From the NCBI GenBank assembly GCA_964641135.1, contig CAZXJV010000037.1, forward strand, positions 1-26,080: a DNA stretch of 26,080 nucleotides, read 5' to 3'. Of the stretch, positions 1 through 7,083 are shown in pieces; position 1 is the stretch's first letter, and each line of letters begins with the position of its first letter. Made by a program: the position numbers and the translations under genes. The stretch is from Teretinema sp964641135 (lineage in GTDB: Bacteria; Spirochaetota; Spirochaetia; Treponematales; Treponemataceae). Below the pieces are notes generated by a model that was not told where the DNA came from, did no database searches, and saw nothing but the letters and a program-made list of their open reading frames with translations.

Positions 1-433
1 CCCTGCGGTTTGCTTCGGGGACTATGCAGCAGTAGATGCCCAGCCGGCTTGCCCGTTCTACCGCCGCCAGAACCCCGGTTACCGGACGAACCGCACCTGA
101 AAGCTCAAGCTCACCCAGGACAAGTACCCCTGATGCGGTATCCCGTCCATGGGCTGTCATTCCCGCAGAAGACAGGAGGGCAAGGGCCATCGGTAAATCA
201 AAACCGCTTCCCTCTTTTTTTACATTCGCCGGGCTCAGGTTTATTAAGATACGATCCCGGGGAAATTCGATGCCGGAATTCCTGATAGCAGCCCTGACCC
301 GTTCCCGGGCCTCGCGTACAGCCCCGTCAGGCAGGCCGACAATATCAATTGCGGGTATACCCCTCCGTAAATCCGCTTCAACCTTTATCAACTCGCCCTC
401 ATAGCCAAAGGGCAAGTAACTGAATACCTGCAT
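1..433 (-). CDS. comM: ComM/YifB-family Mg-chelatase-like AAA+ ATPase, 5' part only
   Basis: The minus strand is open from an ATG at 433 to the window edge, giving 144 residues of the N-terminus. The protein begins MQVFSYLPFGYEGELIKVEA and continues with VDIVGLPD-type, REARERVRAA, GIEFP, ILINLSPANVKKEGSGFDLP and LGELELSGAVRPVTGVL segments. These are the N-terminal (Lon-S16-like fold) signature of the ComM/YifB family. The AAA+ chelatase module and the C-terminal domain lie outside the window. A strong ribosome site, GGAGGAAT, precedes the ATG. Known family members (ComM in Haemophilus and Vibrio) are hexameric helicases that promote branch migration during natural transformation; in other bacteria the role is less clear. 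It is divergent from the uridylyltransferase gene. Family assignment is confident; function in this organism is inferred. Confidence 0.9.
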   Translation of the reverse strand, partial: MQVFSYLPFGYEGELIKVEADLRRGIPAIDIVGLPDGAVREARERVRAAIRNSGIEFPRDRILINLSPANVKKEGSGFDLPMALALLSSAGMTAHGRDTASGVLVLGELELSGAVRPVTGVLAAVERASRLGIYCCIVPEANRR

Positions 434-590
434 CTATTCCTCCAGAAAATCTGCTTGTGCTGTTTAATTGGTAGTGTTGATGCAGGAACCGCGGTTTGGC
501 TGAATGTGCTTGCGGTTTCACAGGGAATTGACTACAGTACTACCAGGGTTTCGATAAACAAGGATTTTCTGTCAGGAACCTGCAGTGGTT

Positions 591-619
591 TTGACTTGCT
601 TCATGACCATGCCAATACT
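591..619 (+). promoter_or_regulatory. Candidate sigma-70 promoter for the uridylyltransferase gene
   Basis: TTGACT at 591-596, a 17-bp spacer and AATACT at 614-619 predict transcription from about 626. This start lies downstream of the possible start codons at 585, 603 and 609, and just upstream of GGGAG (627-631) and the GTG at 642. It therefore supports 642 as the real start codon. A second, weaker TTGACT lies at 528-533. Not tested. Confidence 0.45.
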
Positions 620-641
620 TTGTGCCGGGAGTTACATAACT

Positions 642-2150
642 GTGGATAGATCTGCTTTGCATCCGAAACTAGCCGCCCAACTGACAGCCGATGGAGTAGA
701 TCTGGATAGAATGCTGTCCTTTCTTGAAGATCTTAATGCGGGGCGGTACGATTCTGCCGATCTTCCCGCTGCGGCAGGAGTTCCCTCCCTTGATCATCCT
801 TCGATTTTCGATCGCCGCTCAGGCATCGGCCTGCGTATTTCCCGTGTTCATGCAGTCCGGAAACTTGCCGGCTTTGCCTTTCCCCTGTCTTTACTGGATG
901 ACTGCGAGGCAGACGGCGATGATGTGATTATTACTCCGGAGAAACTTGAAACCATTGGAATACGGCTTTATGGAAAAACCGCTTTCGGGGTTCTTAATGG
1001 AGGTTCTGCTTCAAGTTATGCAGACCACAAAAAAAACAGTGCGCTTAATTCTGCCGCCTGGAAACGCTACCAGTCTGTTTTTTCCGATATGGAACTGTTA
1101 TGCCACGGAAAACCCAAGGGAATTACCCCGTCATTTATTCATCCTGACGGCAGTCCCGGCTGGAGTTTTCTGGAAATGAAGTTACGTGCTGTGGCTTTGG
1201 AGCGGCTCAGGTATGAGCGTGTTACCGGTTTGCCGGCAGCCGGGGCATTGCCGTTTTTTCAGATGACCAGTGTGATGACAGATGCCGCAATTTCTGCCGC
1301 CTTGCAGGACTATGCATCCAGTCCCTTGCTGAATTTTCCGGGTGCCGCGCCTGTAATGGTTCGTTCTGCCATGCAGCGGATGATGGCTGCTGTTTCGCAT
1401 TCTTCAGAAGGAGCTCCGCGCAGAATTTTTGACCGGGCATATGGTAATGAGCATTGCGGTATCGCCATGCCGGGCGGACATGGCCAGAATTTTGAGGTGC
1501 TGGGACCATTGTACCGTTCTCTCCGTGAGGAAGGGTACAAATATGTCTGGCTCGGTAATATCGACAATATGGGGTACACCCCCGACCCCGTTTCTCTTGC
1601 AGTGCTAGCCATAAAAGGTGCTGACGCTGCCTTTGAAGAGTCAGTCCGCACCGAAATGGATGTAAAGGGGGGTATTTTGGTCTGTGACAACAGGGGGCGA
1701 TTGACGGCCGGTGATATCGGACCGATGGTTTCAACAGAACAGATGCTCGCTTACGAGGCTGAAGGAAATACCGTCCTTTTTAACTGCGGTATAGGCCTTT
1801 TTGATCTGGATGTACTGGTGCCGCGTCTTGACCGGATTCCATTCGAGTTGCCCCTGCGAATTACAGACCAGGACAAGGATGCAGGCCGCTATGCCCAGGC
1901 GGAGCAGATAACCTGGGAAGTAATCGGTTTGCTGGATAATCCCTTATTCTTTGCTGTTGAAAAATCTTCCCGTTTTTTGGCCGCAAAGATGCTGATGGAG
2001 ACTATCATGACCAGTATTCCTGCAGAACCTGAAATGGGAGCCTTTGCCGCTGTCTCGCGCACACTGCATACAGGACTGAATACACTGATGAGTACAGCAT
2101 ACGGTCTTGAATTGCGCGGAGACCGCTGGTTTCCTGCCGAAAAAAAATAA
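642..2150 (+). CDS. UDPGP-family uridylyltransferase (UTP-glucose-1-phosphate or UDP-sugar pyrophosphorylase)
   Basis: Predicted to make a UDP-sugar from UTP and a sugar 1-phosphate, feeding envelope polysaccharide synthesis. From the GTG at 642 it has 502 residues, near the size of eukaryotic-type UGPases. Landmarks are LNGG (about 118-121, the nucleotide-binding loop), GKPKG (156-160), FLEMKLRAV (about 177-185), MTSVMTD (about 208), PGGHG (277-281, the PPGHGD equivalent), GNIDNMGYTPDP (305-316, the N-x-DNLG motif) and DVKGGILV (340-347). The loop after LNGG reads SASSYADHKK instead of the usual G-(T/S)-x-M-G run, so sugar or nucleotide specificity may differ. An in-frame extension to 585 exists but has no ribosome site, while GGGAG precedes 642. 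The gene stands alone, divergent from comM and upstream of a regulated sugar operon. The family is fairly sure; the exact substrate is not. Confidence 0.82.
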   Translation: MDRSALHPKLAAQLTADGVDLDRMLSFLEDLNAGRYDSADLPAAAGVPSLDHPSIFDRRSGIGLRISRVHAVRKLAGFAFPLSLLDDCEADGDDVIITPEKLETIGIRLYGKTAFGVLNGGSASSYADHKKNSALNSAAWKRYQSVFSDMELLCHGKPKGITPSFIHPDGSPGWSFLEMKLRAVALERLRYERVTGLPAAGALPFFQMTSVMTDAAISAALQDYASSPLLNFPGAAPVMVRSAMQRMMAAVSHSSEGAPRRIFDRAYGNEHCGIAMPGGHGQNFEVLGPLYRSLREEGYKYVWLGNIDNMGYTPDPVSLAVLAIKGADAAFEESVRTEMDVKGGILVCDNRGRLTAGDIGPMVSTEQMLAYEAEGNTVLFNCGIGLFDLDVLVPRLDRIPFELPLRITDQDKDAGRYAQAEQITWEVIGLLDNPLFFAVEKSSRFLAAKMLMETIMTSIPAEPEMGAFAAVSRTLHTGLNTLMSTAYGLELRGDRWFPAEKK

Positions 2151-2160
2151 AAAAATATTC

Positions 2161-2188
2161 TTGACAAATAGGTAAACCGGTTTAATAA
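2161..2188 (+). promoter_or_regulatory. Strong sigma-70 promoter of the sugar ABC transporter operon
   Basis: A consensus TTGACA at 2161-2166 is followed by a 16-bp spacer and TAATAA(T) at 2183-2189, predicting a start near 2195. The binding-protein gene begins at 2248 after GGAGGAG (2237-2243). The promoter is interleaved with the palindrome at 2173-2184, so it is probably repressible. Confidence 0.75.
2173..2184. promoter_or_regulatory. Perfect 12-bp palindrome, candidate LacI-family operator
   Basis: TAAACCGGTTTA is fully self-complementary and has the central CpG and A/T-rich flanks typical of LacI/GalR-family operators. It sits between the -35 and -10 boxes of the operon promoter, so a bound repressor would block RNA polymerase. 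The likely ligand is the LacI-family protein encoded at 5996-7021, the last gene of the same operon, which would make the circuit autoregulatory. The site is seen directly; the binding partner is inferred. Confidence 0.65.
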
Positions 2189-2191
2189 TGA

Positions 2192-2211
2192 ATCAAACGG
2201 TATCAAACCGT
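2192..2211. repeat. Tandem 10-bp repeat with inverted core at the predicted transcription start
   Basis: ATCAAACGGT (2192-2201) is followed directly by ATCAAACCGT (2202-2211), differing at one base. The unit pair also contains an inverted repeat, ACGGT (2197-2201) and ACCGT (2207-2211), spaced by five bases. Its position at +1 to +17 of the predicted transcript suggests a second regulator-binding site or a second register for the same LacI protein. Confidence 0.55.
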
Positions 2212-2247
2212 GAAAATCAAATGTCTTTGATTAAATGGAGGAGACAA

Positions 2248-3498
2248 ATGAAGAAGATTCTTTTTGTGGCGATCAGCCTGATTCTTCTTGCCGGCCTGTT
2301 TGTTGGCTGTGCAAAGAAGGATTCCGCTATTGAACTCGAGATGTTCTACTACAAGCAGGAGAACAGTGAAGGACTCGAGAAGCTTATCGCCGCGTTCACA
2401 AAGAACACCGGTATCAGGATTAAAACCCTGATTATTGCCAACGATGCTGATGCTACCATGTCTACACGGGCTGCCCAGGGCAAGCTTCCTGACATTCTGC
2501 AGATGCAGAGCTATGCACGTGTTCAGGAATATGCCCGCAACGGTTTCATCCTGGACCTGACAGATCAGCCTGTACTGAGCCAGGTGCTGGAAGATTCAAA
2601 ACCTGCTGTAACCTACAATGGCAAGCAGTATGCCCTTCCGATGGATTATGCCGGTATCGGTATCATCTATAACAAGGAAATCTTCAAGAAGTATAACCTT
2701 GCACCGCCCACCACAGCCCGTGAACTGGAGCGTGTTTGCGCCACTCTCAAGGCTAACGGTGTGCTTCCCTTTGCCGGTCTTCTTGCAGAGAACTGGTCAG
2801 CCGGTCACTTCATCACCCTGGTACACACTGCGCTGCTCGTCGGCGAAAAAAACATTCCTGTTGACAAGTTCATCGCCGACATGAATGCAGGTGCTACCAG
2901 CTGGGGTGTTGTAGACACTGCCAAACTGTTCAGCACCATGGATTTCTATCTGAACAACATGGATTCTAAAGCTGCTGAGTGGAACTGGAACGAGCAGCAG
3001 GCTGCTTTTGCCCAGGGACAGGCTGCAATGATGGTTCAGGGTCTGTGGTCATATGGCGCTGCAATCGGCAACAATCCTGACCTGGACTGCGGTTTCATCC
3101 CCTATCCGATTTTCAACGATGCATCGATGAACAAGATGTATGCTGATATCGACTCCGCTTTTGCTGTTTCTTCACAGTCTTCTGCTGCAAAGCAGGAAGC
3201 TGCCCTGAAGTTCCTCAACTGGCTGTCCAGTGCAGAAGCCCAGAAGATCTGGATCGAAGATTACAAGCTGGTACCCGCATTCAAGGGTGCTGACCTGTCT
3301 TCCATGAAACAGCCCTTCCAGGACCTGCTGGCTACTGTAGCTGCCAAGGGTGCCTATCCCTGGGCCTTCTCCATGTATCCCACAGCCGCATTTGAAGATG
3401 CTGCCAAGAACGGTGCCCAGCAGTACATGTTCCGCAGAATGTCTGCTGCACAGGTTGTCGCCGAAATCGACCGCACCTGGGCTGCCGCTGCCAAATAA
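2248..3498 (+). CDS. Sugar ABC transporter substrate-binding lipoprotein
   Basis: A 416-residue extracytoplasmic solute-binding protein of the carbohydrate family 1 (MalE-like) type. The N-terminus is a lipoprotein signal peptide: MKKILFVAISLILLAGLFVG then Cys21, a relaxed lipobox of the kind spirochaetes use. The mature part shows the usual features: KLIAAFTKNTGIRIKTL near the start, LPDILQM, YALPMDYAGIGIIYNKEIFKKY (about 128-150), FAQGQAAMMVQGLWSYGA (about 250-268) and a KFLNWLSSAEAQKIW C-terminal signature. The ATG at 2248 is chosen because GGAGGAG precedes it and because in-frame ATGs at 2188 and 2221 overlap the promoter or lack a ribosome site. It is the first gene of an operon with two permeases and a LacI regulator. 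No ATP-binding subunit is encoded in the window, so an MsmK/UgpC-type shared ATPase elsewhere is expected. The sugar is unknown. Confidence 0.93.
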   Translation: MKKILFVAISLILLAGLFVGCAKKDSAIELEMFYYKQENSEGLEKLIAAFTKNTGIRIKTLIIANDADATMSTRAAQGKLPDILQMQSYARVQEYARNGFILDLTDQPVLSQVLEDSKPAVTYNGKQYALPMDYAGIGIIYNKEIFKKYNLAPPTTARELERVCATLKANGVLPFAGLLAENWSAGHFITLVHTALLVGEKNIPVDKFIADMNAGATSWGVVDTAKLFSTMDFYLNNMDSKAAEWNWNEQQAAFAQGQAAMMVQGLWSYGAAIGNNPDLDCGFIPYPIFNDASMNKMYADIDSAFAVSSQSSAAKQEAALKFLNWLSSAEAQKIWIEDYKLVPAFKGADLSSMKQPFQDLLATVAAKGAYPWAFSMYPTAAFEDAAKNGAQQYMFRRMSAAQVVAEIDRTWAAAAK

Positions 3499-3511
3499 GT
3501 TGACCTGATCT

Positions 3512-3542
3512 GTCCGGACGAAACAGACTGTTTTGTCCGGAC
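3512..3542 (+). other. Long stem-loop downstream of the binding-protein gene
   Basis: GTCCGGACGAAACA (3512-3525), loop GAC and TGTTTTGTCCGGAC (3529-3542) form a 14-bp stem with one G-U pair. No U-run follows, so it is more likely an mRNA 3'-end stabiliser or processing barrier than a terminator. It would let the binding protein be made in excess over the permeases, as in the malE-malF interval of enteric bacteria (known precedent, inferred here). Confidence 0.7.
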
Positions 3543-3584
3543 CAGTTCTTGTCAGGCCCTTTTGGGCCGCGCTCTTGCTCTACG

Positions 3585-3620
3585 GAAGGCCGTGGTTTGG
3601 TTATCGCGGCCTTCTTCTTT
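3585..3620 (+). terminator. Second hairpin with pyrimidine tail, possible partial terminator
   Basis: GAAGGCCGTG (3585-3594) and CGCGGCCTTC (3605-3614) pair over ten bases with one G-U wobble around a ten-base loop. TTCTTT follows (3615-3620). It lies 30 bases before the permease start and after the first hairpin, so it could attenuate transcription into the permeases. The weak U-tract makes complete termination unlikely. Confidence 0.5.
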
Positions 3621-3650
3621 AAAGCCTGCTTTGTCCCGGAGGCATTGTTT

Positions 3651-5171
3651 ATGGTTGAATCCAAATATAGACGGCATATCCAGTTTGCGTTTTTTTTGTT
3701 GCCGGCCCTTGTTTTGTACATCATTTTTTTCATCTATCCCTTTGTTCACGGGTTTTATATTTCCATGACCAATTGGGACGGTTTAACCCCGCGCGTCCCC
3801 AATTTCTTTCAGGCCAGTGTGTTTGAACAGGATATACTGGGGAAGATACGCAAAGAACAGGATCGAGATTTCCTTAAGAGTATGTATACCTATAATCCCC
3901 AGGCGGATACGTATACACGCATGGCCATTGAAGGCCGGGACAGAAACCGTGCACAGCGTTTGATAACCGGCACCGGATTTCAGCCCGAAAGAAACCGCTT
4001 TGTCGGAATCAAGAATTATACTGATATTCTGACCGGTAAAGTTGGCGGCTCTTTTTACCCCCGAACATTTGAACGAAATTTCTATAATACAGGATCGGCT
4101 CTTCCTTTCAGGATTCCTTCTGCAGGGTTAGAGAAGAATCTGATCAGAAAGCTTGATGATACCGAGCTGCGTATTTTTAATTATTATTATACCCGCAGCG
4201 GAGATCACTATGAACTTCAGCAACGCTACGGCGAGCTTGCCTTTGAAGACCGTATCTGGGATGCGATCGGAAAGAGTGAGGCCGTGGCTGTTTCGGATAC
4301 AGACATCGGTTCTCTTATACGTTCCGTAAAAAACCTCTCGCTTACTCAAGACCGTGGGGCCTTCGATTCCCTTCTTGACGGATTTGTCACACAATATCGT
4401 CTGGCACCTGCTGTAGTGCAGGAGTTCAAGTCTGCAAATGAAGGATTGTTTTCTCTGGGTGCCATAAAGCTGCTTCTGGCTGCCCGATGGACAGCCCCGG
4501 GTTACGATATGGGCGTTATCGGTTTTACCTTCTTTTTTGCAATCTTTTCTGTAATTGGTATAAATGTGCTGGCCTTTGCCCTTGCCCTCGCCCTGGATTC
4601 AGGAATACACGGGCAGCGTGTTCTGCGTTCAGTATTCTTTTTGCCAAACGTTCTTTCCATGATTATTGTTGCTCTTATCTGGCGAATGCTGTTTTTTCAG
4701 TTTTTCCCCCGGATAACCGGTATTAATCAGTGGCTCAGTGATGCTGCGAAGACTCCCTGGCTTCTGGTTATGGTTGCTGTCTGGCAGGGCGCCGGATATT
4801 ACATGATTGTGTATCTCGCCGGGCTCCAAAATATTCCGACTGATGTTGTGGAAGCGGCTTCAATCGACGGGGTTCGTCCGTGGCAGAGATTCTTTTATAT
4901 AACGCTGCCGCTGATTATTCCAGCCATTACTATTTCATTGTTTCTTACTATAGCCAATGCTCTGAAGAGCTTTGATCTGATTTACGCAATGACCTCCGGG
5001 TCTGCGTATACATATGGAACCGTGCCTATAGTTCTGGATATCTACTTTGATGCCTTCGCCCGAAAACATGCAGGTTTGGCAACTGCCAAAGCAATGCTGC
5101 TGTTCCTGATCATTTTTGCGATCACAGGACTTCAGTTGTATGTCATGAAACGCAAGGAGATCGAATCATAA
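3651..5171 (+). CDS. Sugar ABC transporter permease, MalF-like, with large extracytoplasmic insertion
   Basis: A 506-residue inner-membrane permease. A first membrane helix (about 11-36, FAFFLLPALVLYIIFFIYPF) leads to ISMTNWDG. A long hydrophilic stretch of about 235 residues follows before the core helices resume at about 287 (GVIGFTFFFAIFSVIGINVLAF). The permease-ATPase coupling motif, EAASIDGVRPWQRFFYITLPLI, starts at about residue 400. The landmark FVGIKNYTDIL, normally just before helix 2, lies inside the insertion, with extra sequence on both sides. Ordinary CUT1 permeases of this type have about 290-310 residues, so roughly 200 are extra, in the position of the E. coli MalF P2 loop that contacts the binding protein. 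The ATG at 3651 follows GGAGG (3638-3642); upstream in-frame starts overlap the hairpin. It shares one base with the next gene. Confidence 0.9.
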   Translation: MVESKYRRHIQFAFFLLPALVLYIIFFIYPFVHGFYISMTNWDGLTPRVPNFFQASVFEQDILGKIRKEQDRDFLKSMYTYNPQADTYTRMAIEGRDRNRAQRLITGTGFQPERNRFVGIKNYTDILTGKVGGSFYPRTFERNFYNTGSALPFRIPSAGLEKNLIRKLDDTELRIFNYYYTRSGDHYELQQRYGELAFEDRIWDAIGKSEAVAVSDTDIGSLIRSVKNLSLTQDRGAFDSLLDGFVTQYRLAPAVVQEFKSANEGLFSLGAIKLLLAARWTAPGYDMGVIGFTFFFAIFSVIGINVLAFALALALDSGIHGQRVLRSVFFLPNVLSMIIVALIWRMLFFQFFPRITGINQWLSDAAKTPWLLVMVAVWQGAGYYMIVYLAGLQNIPTDVVEAASIDGVRPWQRFFYITLPLIIPAITISLFLTIANALKSFDLIYAMTSGSAYTYGTVPIVLDIYFDAFARKHAGLATAKAMLLFLIIFAITGLQLYVMKRKEIES

Positions 5172-5992
5172 TGGCAAACAAACATCGAATCTTTTACAAG
5201 AATCTGATGACCATCATCATGGTCCTTATAGCGATAGTTTTTTTCTATCCGATTATTTATGTGATTATTAACGCATTCAAGCCGGAAGCCCAGATTACTC
5301 TTAACCCGATGGCGTTCCCGACCTCGTTATATCTGGAAAACTTTACCCGCGCATGGTCTGTTATGAATTTCCCCAGGGTCTTTCTTAACACCCTGTTCAT
5401 TACCACTCTTGGACTGGTTGGAATAATCCTGACCAGTTCGATGGCCGCCTACATACTGGCGAGAACGGATACCAAATTGTCCTGGATACTCTACGGTTTT
5501 TTTGTTTTCGCTCTGGTTATTCCTTTTCAGATTATCATGGTTCCCGTGGCGGTTCTTGCTTCGGATCTTAAACTGATGAGCATTCCCGGAATAATTCCCA
5601 TGTACTGGGGACTTGGCGCACCGATGGCAGTGTTCATGTTTCACGGTTTTGTGAAAAGCGTTCCGCGTGAACTTGAAGAATCGGCCTCTATCGATGGTGC
5701 CGGCCGTATGTACATCTTTTTTGCGATTGTATTCCCTTTGCTGAAAACAATCATTGCAACAATTGCTGTCATAGATGCCCTGTGGCTGTGGAATGACTTT
5801 CTGCTTCCCATGATCGTTGTCAAGCAGGGTACCATACAGCTTGCCCAGATGGCATTTTCCGGACAGTTTGTTACCCAGTATGGTGCTTTAACAGCATCAT
5901 TAACCTTGTCCGCCTTGCCGATTGTAGTCTTTTATCTCGCTCTTCAGAAATACATTATAAAAGGAATTGCAGCGGGCGCTGTTAAAGGATAA
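5171..5992 (+). CDS. Sugar ABC transporter permease, MalG-like
   Basis: A 273-residue CUT1-type inner-membrane permease of normal length with six predicted helices (first at about 11-32, last at about 243-262). The coupling motif, EESASIDGAGRMYIFFAIVFPLL, lies at about 169-191. Its ATG overlaps the stop of the MalF-like gene (TAATG), so the two are translationally coupled and form the heterodimeric channel. Substrate is unknown. Four bases separate its stop from the LacI-family start, so the regulator is in the same transcript. Confidence 0.93.
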   Translation: MANKHRIFYKNLMTIIMVLIAIVFFYPIIYVIINAFKPEAQITLNPMAFPTSLYLENFTRAWSVMNFPRVFLNTLFITTLGLVGIILTSSMAAYILARTDTKLSWILYGFFVFALVIPFQIIMVPVAVLASDLKLMSIPGIIPMYWGLGAPMAVFMFHGFVKSVPRELEESASIDGAGRMYIFFAIVFPLLKTIIATIAVIDALWLWNDFLLPMIVVKQGTIQLAQMAFSGQFVTQYGALTASLTLSALPIVVFYLALQKYIIKGIAAGAVKG

Positions 5993-5995
5993 ACG

Positions 5996-7021
5996 GTGCG
6001 ACCGACCATCAATGACATTGCAAGCAAGGCAGGGGTTTCCAAAACAACGGTTTCCTTTGCCTTCAATAATCCCGGAAAGATCTCAAAATCTACGCTCGAC
6101 CGGATTATGTCCATTGCCAGCGAACTGGGCTATGTACCTGATCCGGTTGCACGCACCCTTGCTACCCGACAAACCGGCTCGATAGGCCTTCTTTTACCCC
6201 AGGCAATTCACGAGGTATTCAGTAATCCGTATATCTCGGAGATTATGAGGGGCATCGGATTTATCTGCGACCGTGAAGGTATATCTTTGGGTATATTGTC
6301 GCCGGTAAAAGGTGTTTTGGAACAAACTATCCGTAAGGCAGCAGTTGACGGTATTATTACCCTGGGCATCGGACCGGGGATGCAGGTGCTGGAACTCTTT
6401 GACCAGCGTAAAATGCCTTTTGTAACTATCGATGGTGCCGAGTCTGATGGTCTTGTTAATGTAGGTATTGATGATGCCCGTGCTGCAGAGCATTTGATGG
6501 ATACTGTTCTTGAGTACGGACATCGCAGTATCGCGATTTTTACCCTTAAAGAAGTAATGCTTTCCGGAAATACTGAACGTTTCAGTTTGACGAATGACCT
6601 CCGTCTTGCCGGTTTTGAACGATCCCTGACACGTCACGGCCTGTCCTTTAAATCACCCTCAATAGCCCTATGCCATACCGAAGTCGCTGTTGACAGTGCT
6701 CAATTGACAGCCCGTAAACTGTCTCATTGTGAACAGCGACCGACAGTCATAATATGCATGGCAGATATTCAGGCCGTCGGGGTGTATCACGAATGCCGTT
6801 TGCAGGGTATACGTATTCCTGAGCAGTTAAGCGTAACCGGCTTTGATGATGTTCCGATCGTTTCTTTTCTTTCTCCTTCTCTTACGACCTTGCATCAGCC
6901 CGGATTTGAAAAAGGTGAAACCGCTGCCCGCCTGCTGGTGGATATGATAAACAAGATACCCTCGGACTCTGTGCGTCTGGAAACCAGGGTAATCCTGCGG
7001 GAGTCTTTGATCAGAAAATGA
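5996..7021 (+). CDS. LacI-family transcriptional regulator
   Basis: A 341-residue DNA-binding repressor or activator. The N-terminal helix-turn-helix reads TINDIASKAGVSKTTVSFAFNNP (about 4-26), followed by a hinge helix (VARTLATRQTGSIGLLLPQ, about 49-67) and a periplasmic-binding-protein-like effector domain. VTGFDDVPIVSFLSPSLTTLHQP near the C-terminus is the classic LacI/GalR signature. The GTG start follows AAAGGAT by a few bases in the tail of the permease gene. As the last gene of the transporter operon it probably senses the transported sugar and acts at the palindrome upstream of the binding-protein gene. Effector and targets are inferred from position only. Confidence 0.93.
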   Translation: MRPTINDIASKAGVSKTTVSFAFNNPGKISKSTLDRIMSIASELGYVPDPVARTLATRQTGSIGLLLPQAIHEVFSNPYISEIMRGIGFICDREGISLGILSPVKGVLEQTIRKAAVDGIITLGIGPGMQVLELFDQRKMPFVTIDGAESDGLVNVGIDDARAAEHLMDTVLEYGHRSIAIFTLKEVMLSGNTERFSLTNDLRLAGFERSLTRHGLSFKSPSIALCHTEVAVDSAQLTARKLSHCEQRPTVIICMADIQAVGVYHECRLQGIRIPEQLSVTGFDDVPIVSFLSPSLTTLHQPGFEKGETAARLLVDMINKIPSDSVRLETRVILRESLIRK

Positions 7022-7027
7022 CCCCTG

Positions 7028-7056
7028 TTGAGTCTTTCAGGCAAGAATGCTATTCT
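7028..7056 (+). promoter_or_regulatory. Candidate promoter of pyk
   Basis: TTGAGT at 7028-7033, a 17-bp spacer and TATTCT at 7051-7056 place a start near 7063, about 20 bases before the pyk GTG and its GGGAGGT ribosome site (7073-7079). It gives pyk transcription independent of the sugar operon. The spacer and -10 box lie inside an inverted repeat. Confidence 0.6.
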
Positions 7057-7066
7057 TGCCCCTGAA
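7036..7066. promoter_or_regulatory. Inverted repeat covering the pyk -10 region, candidate operator
   Basis: GGCAAGAAT (7040-7048), centre GCT and ATTCTTGCC (7052-7060) form a perfect 9-bp palindrome. Outer arms TTCA/TGAA are offset by two bases. It spans the spacer and -10 box of the candidate pyk promoter, where a protein operator would be expected. It could also end upstream transcripts as a hairpin, but no U-run follows on either strand. No regulator gene with this obvious target is in the window. Confidence 0.55.
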
Positions 7067-7083
7067 GACAACGGGAGGTAACG

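Noticed and set aside
10..404. Plus-strand open frames at the left edge
   Set aside because: They are antisense to the clearly recognisable ComM/YifB N-terminus on the minus strand.
455..649. Small open frame (64 codons) between comM and the uridylyltransferase
   Set aside because: It overlaps the promoter and 5' end of the uridylyltransferase, has no ribosome site and shows no domain.
2188..2247. Longer N-terminus of the binding protein
   Set aside because: The ATG at 2188 overlaps the -10 box, and the extension would bury the lipoprotein signal peptide; GGAGGAG supports 2248.
3549..3650. Longer N-terminus of the MalF-like permease
   Set aside because: It runs through the second hairpin and lacks a ribosome site; GGAGG supports 3651.
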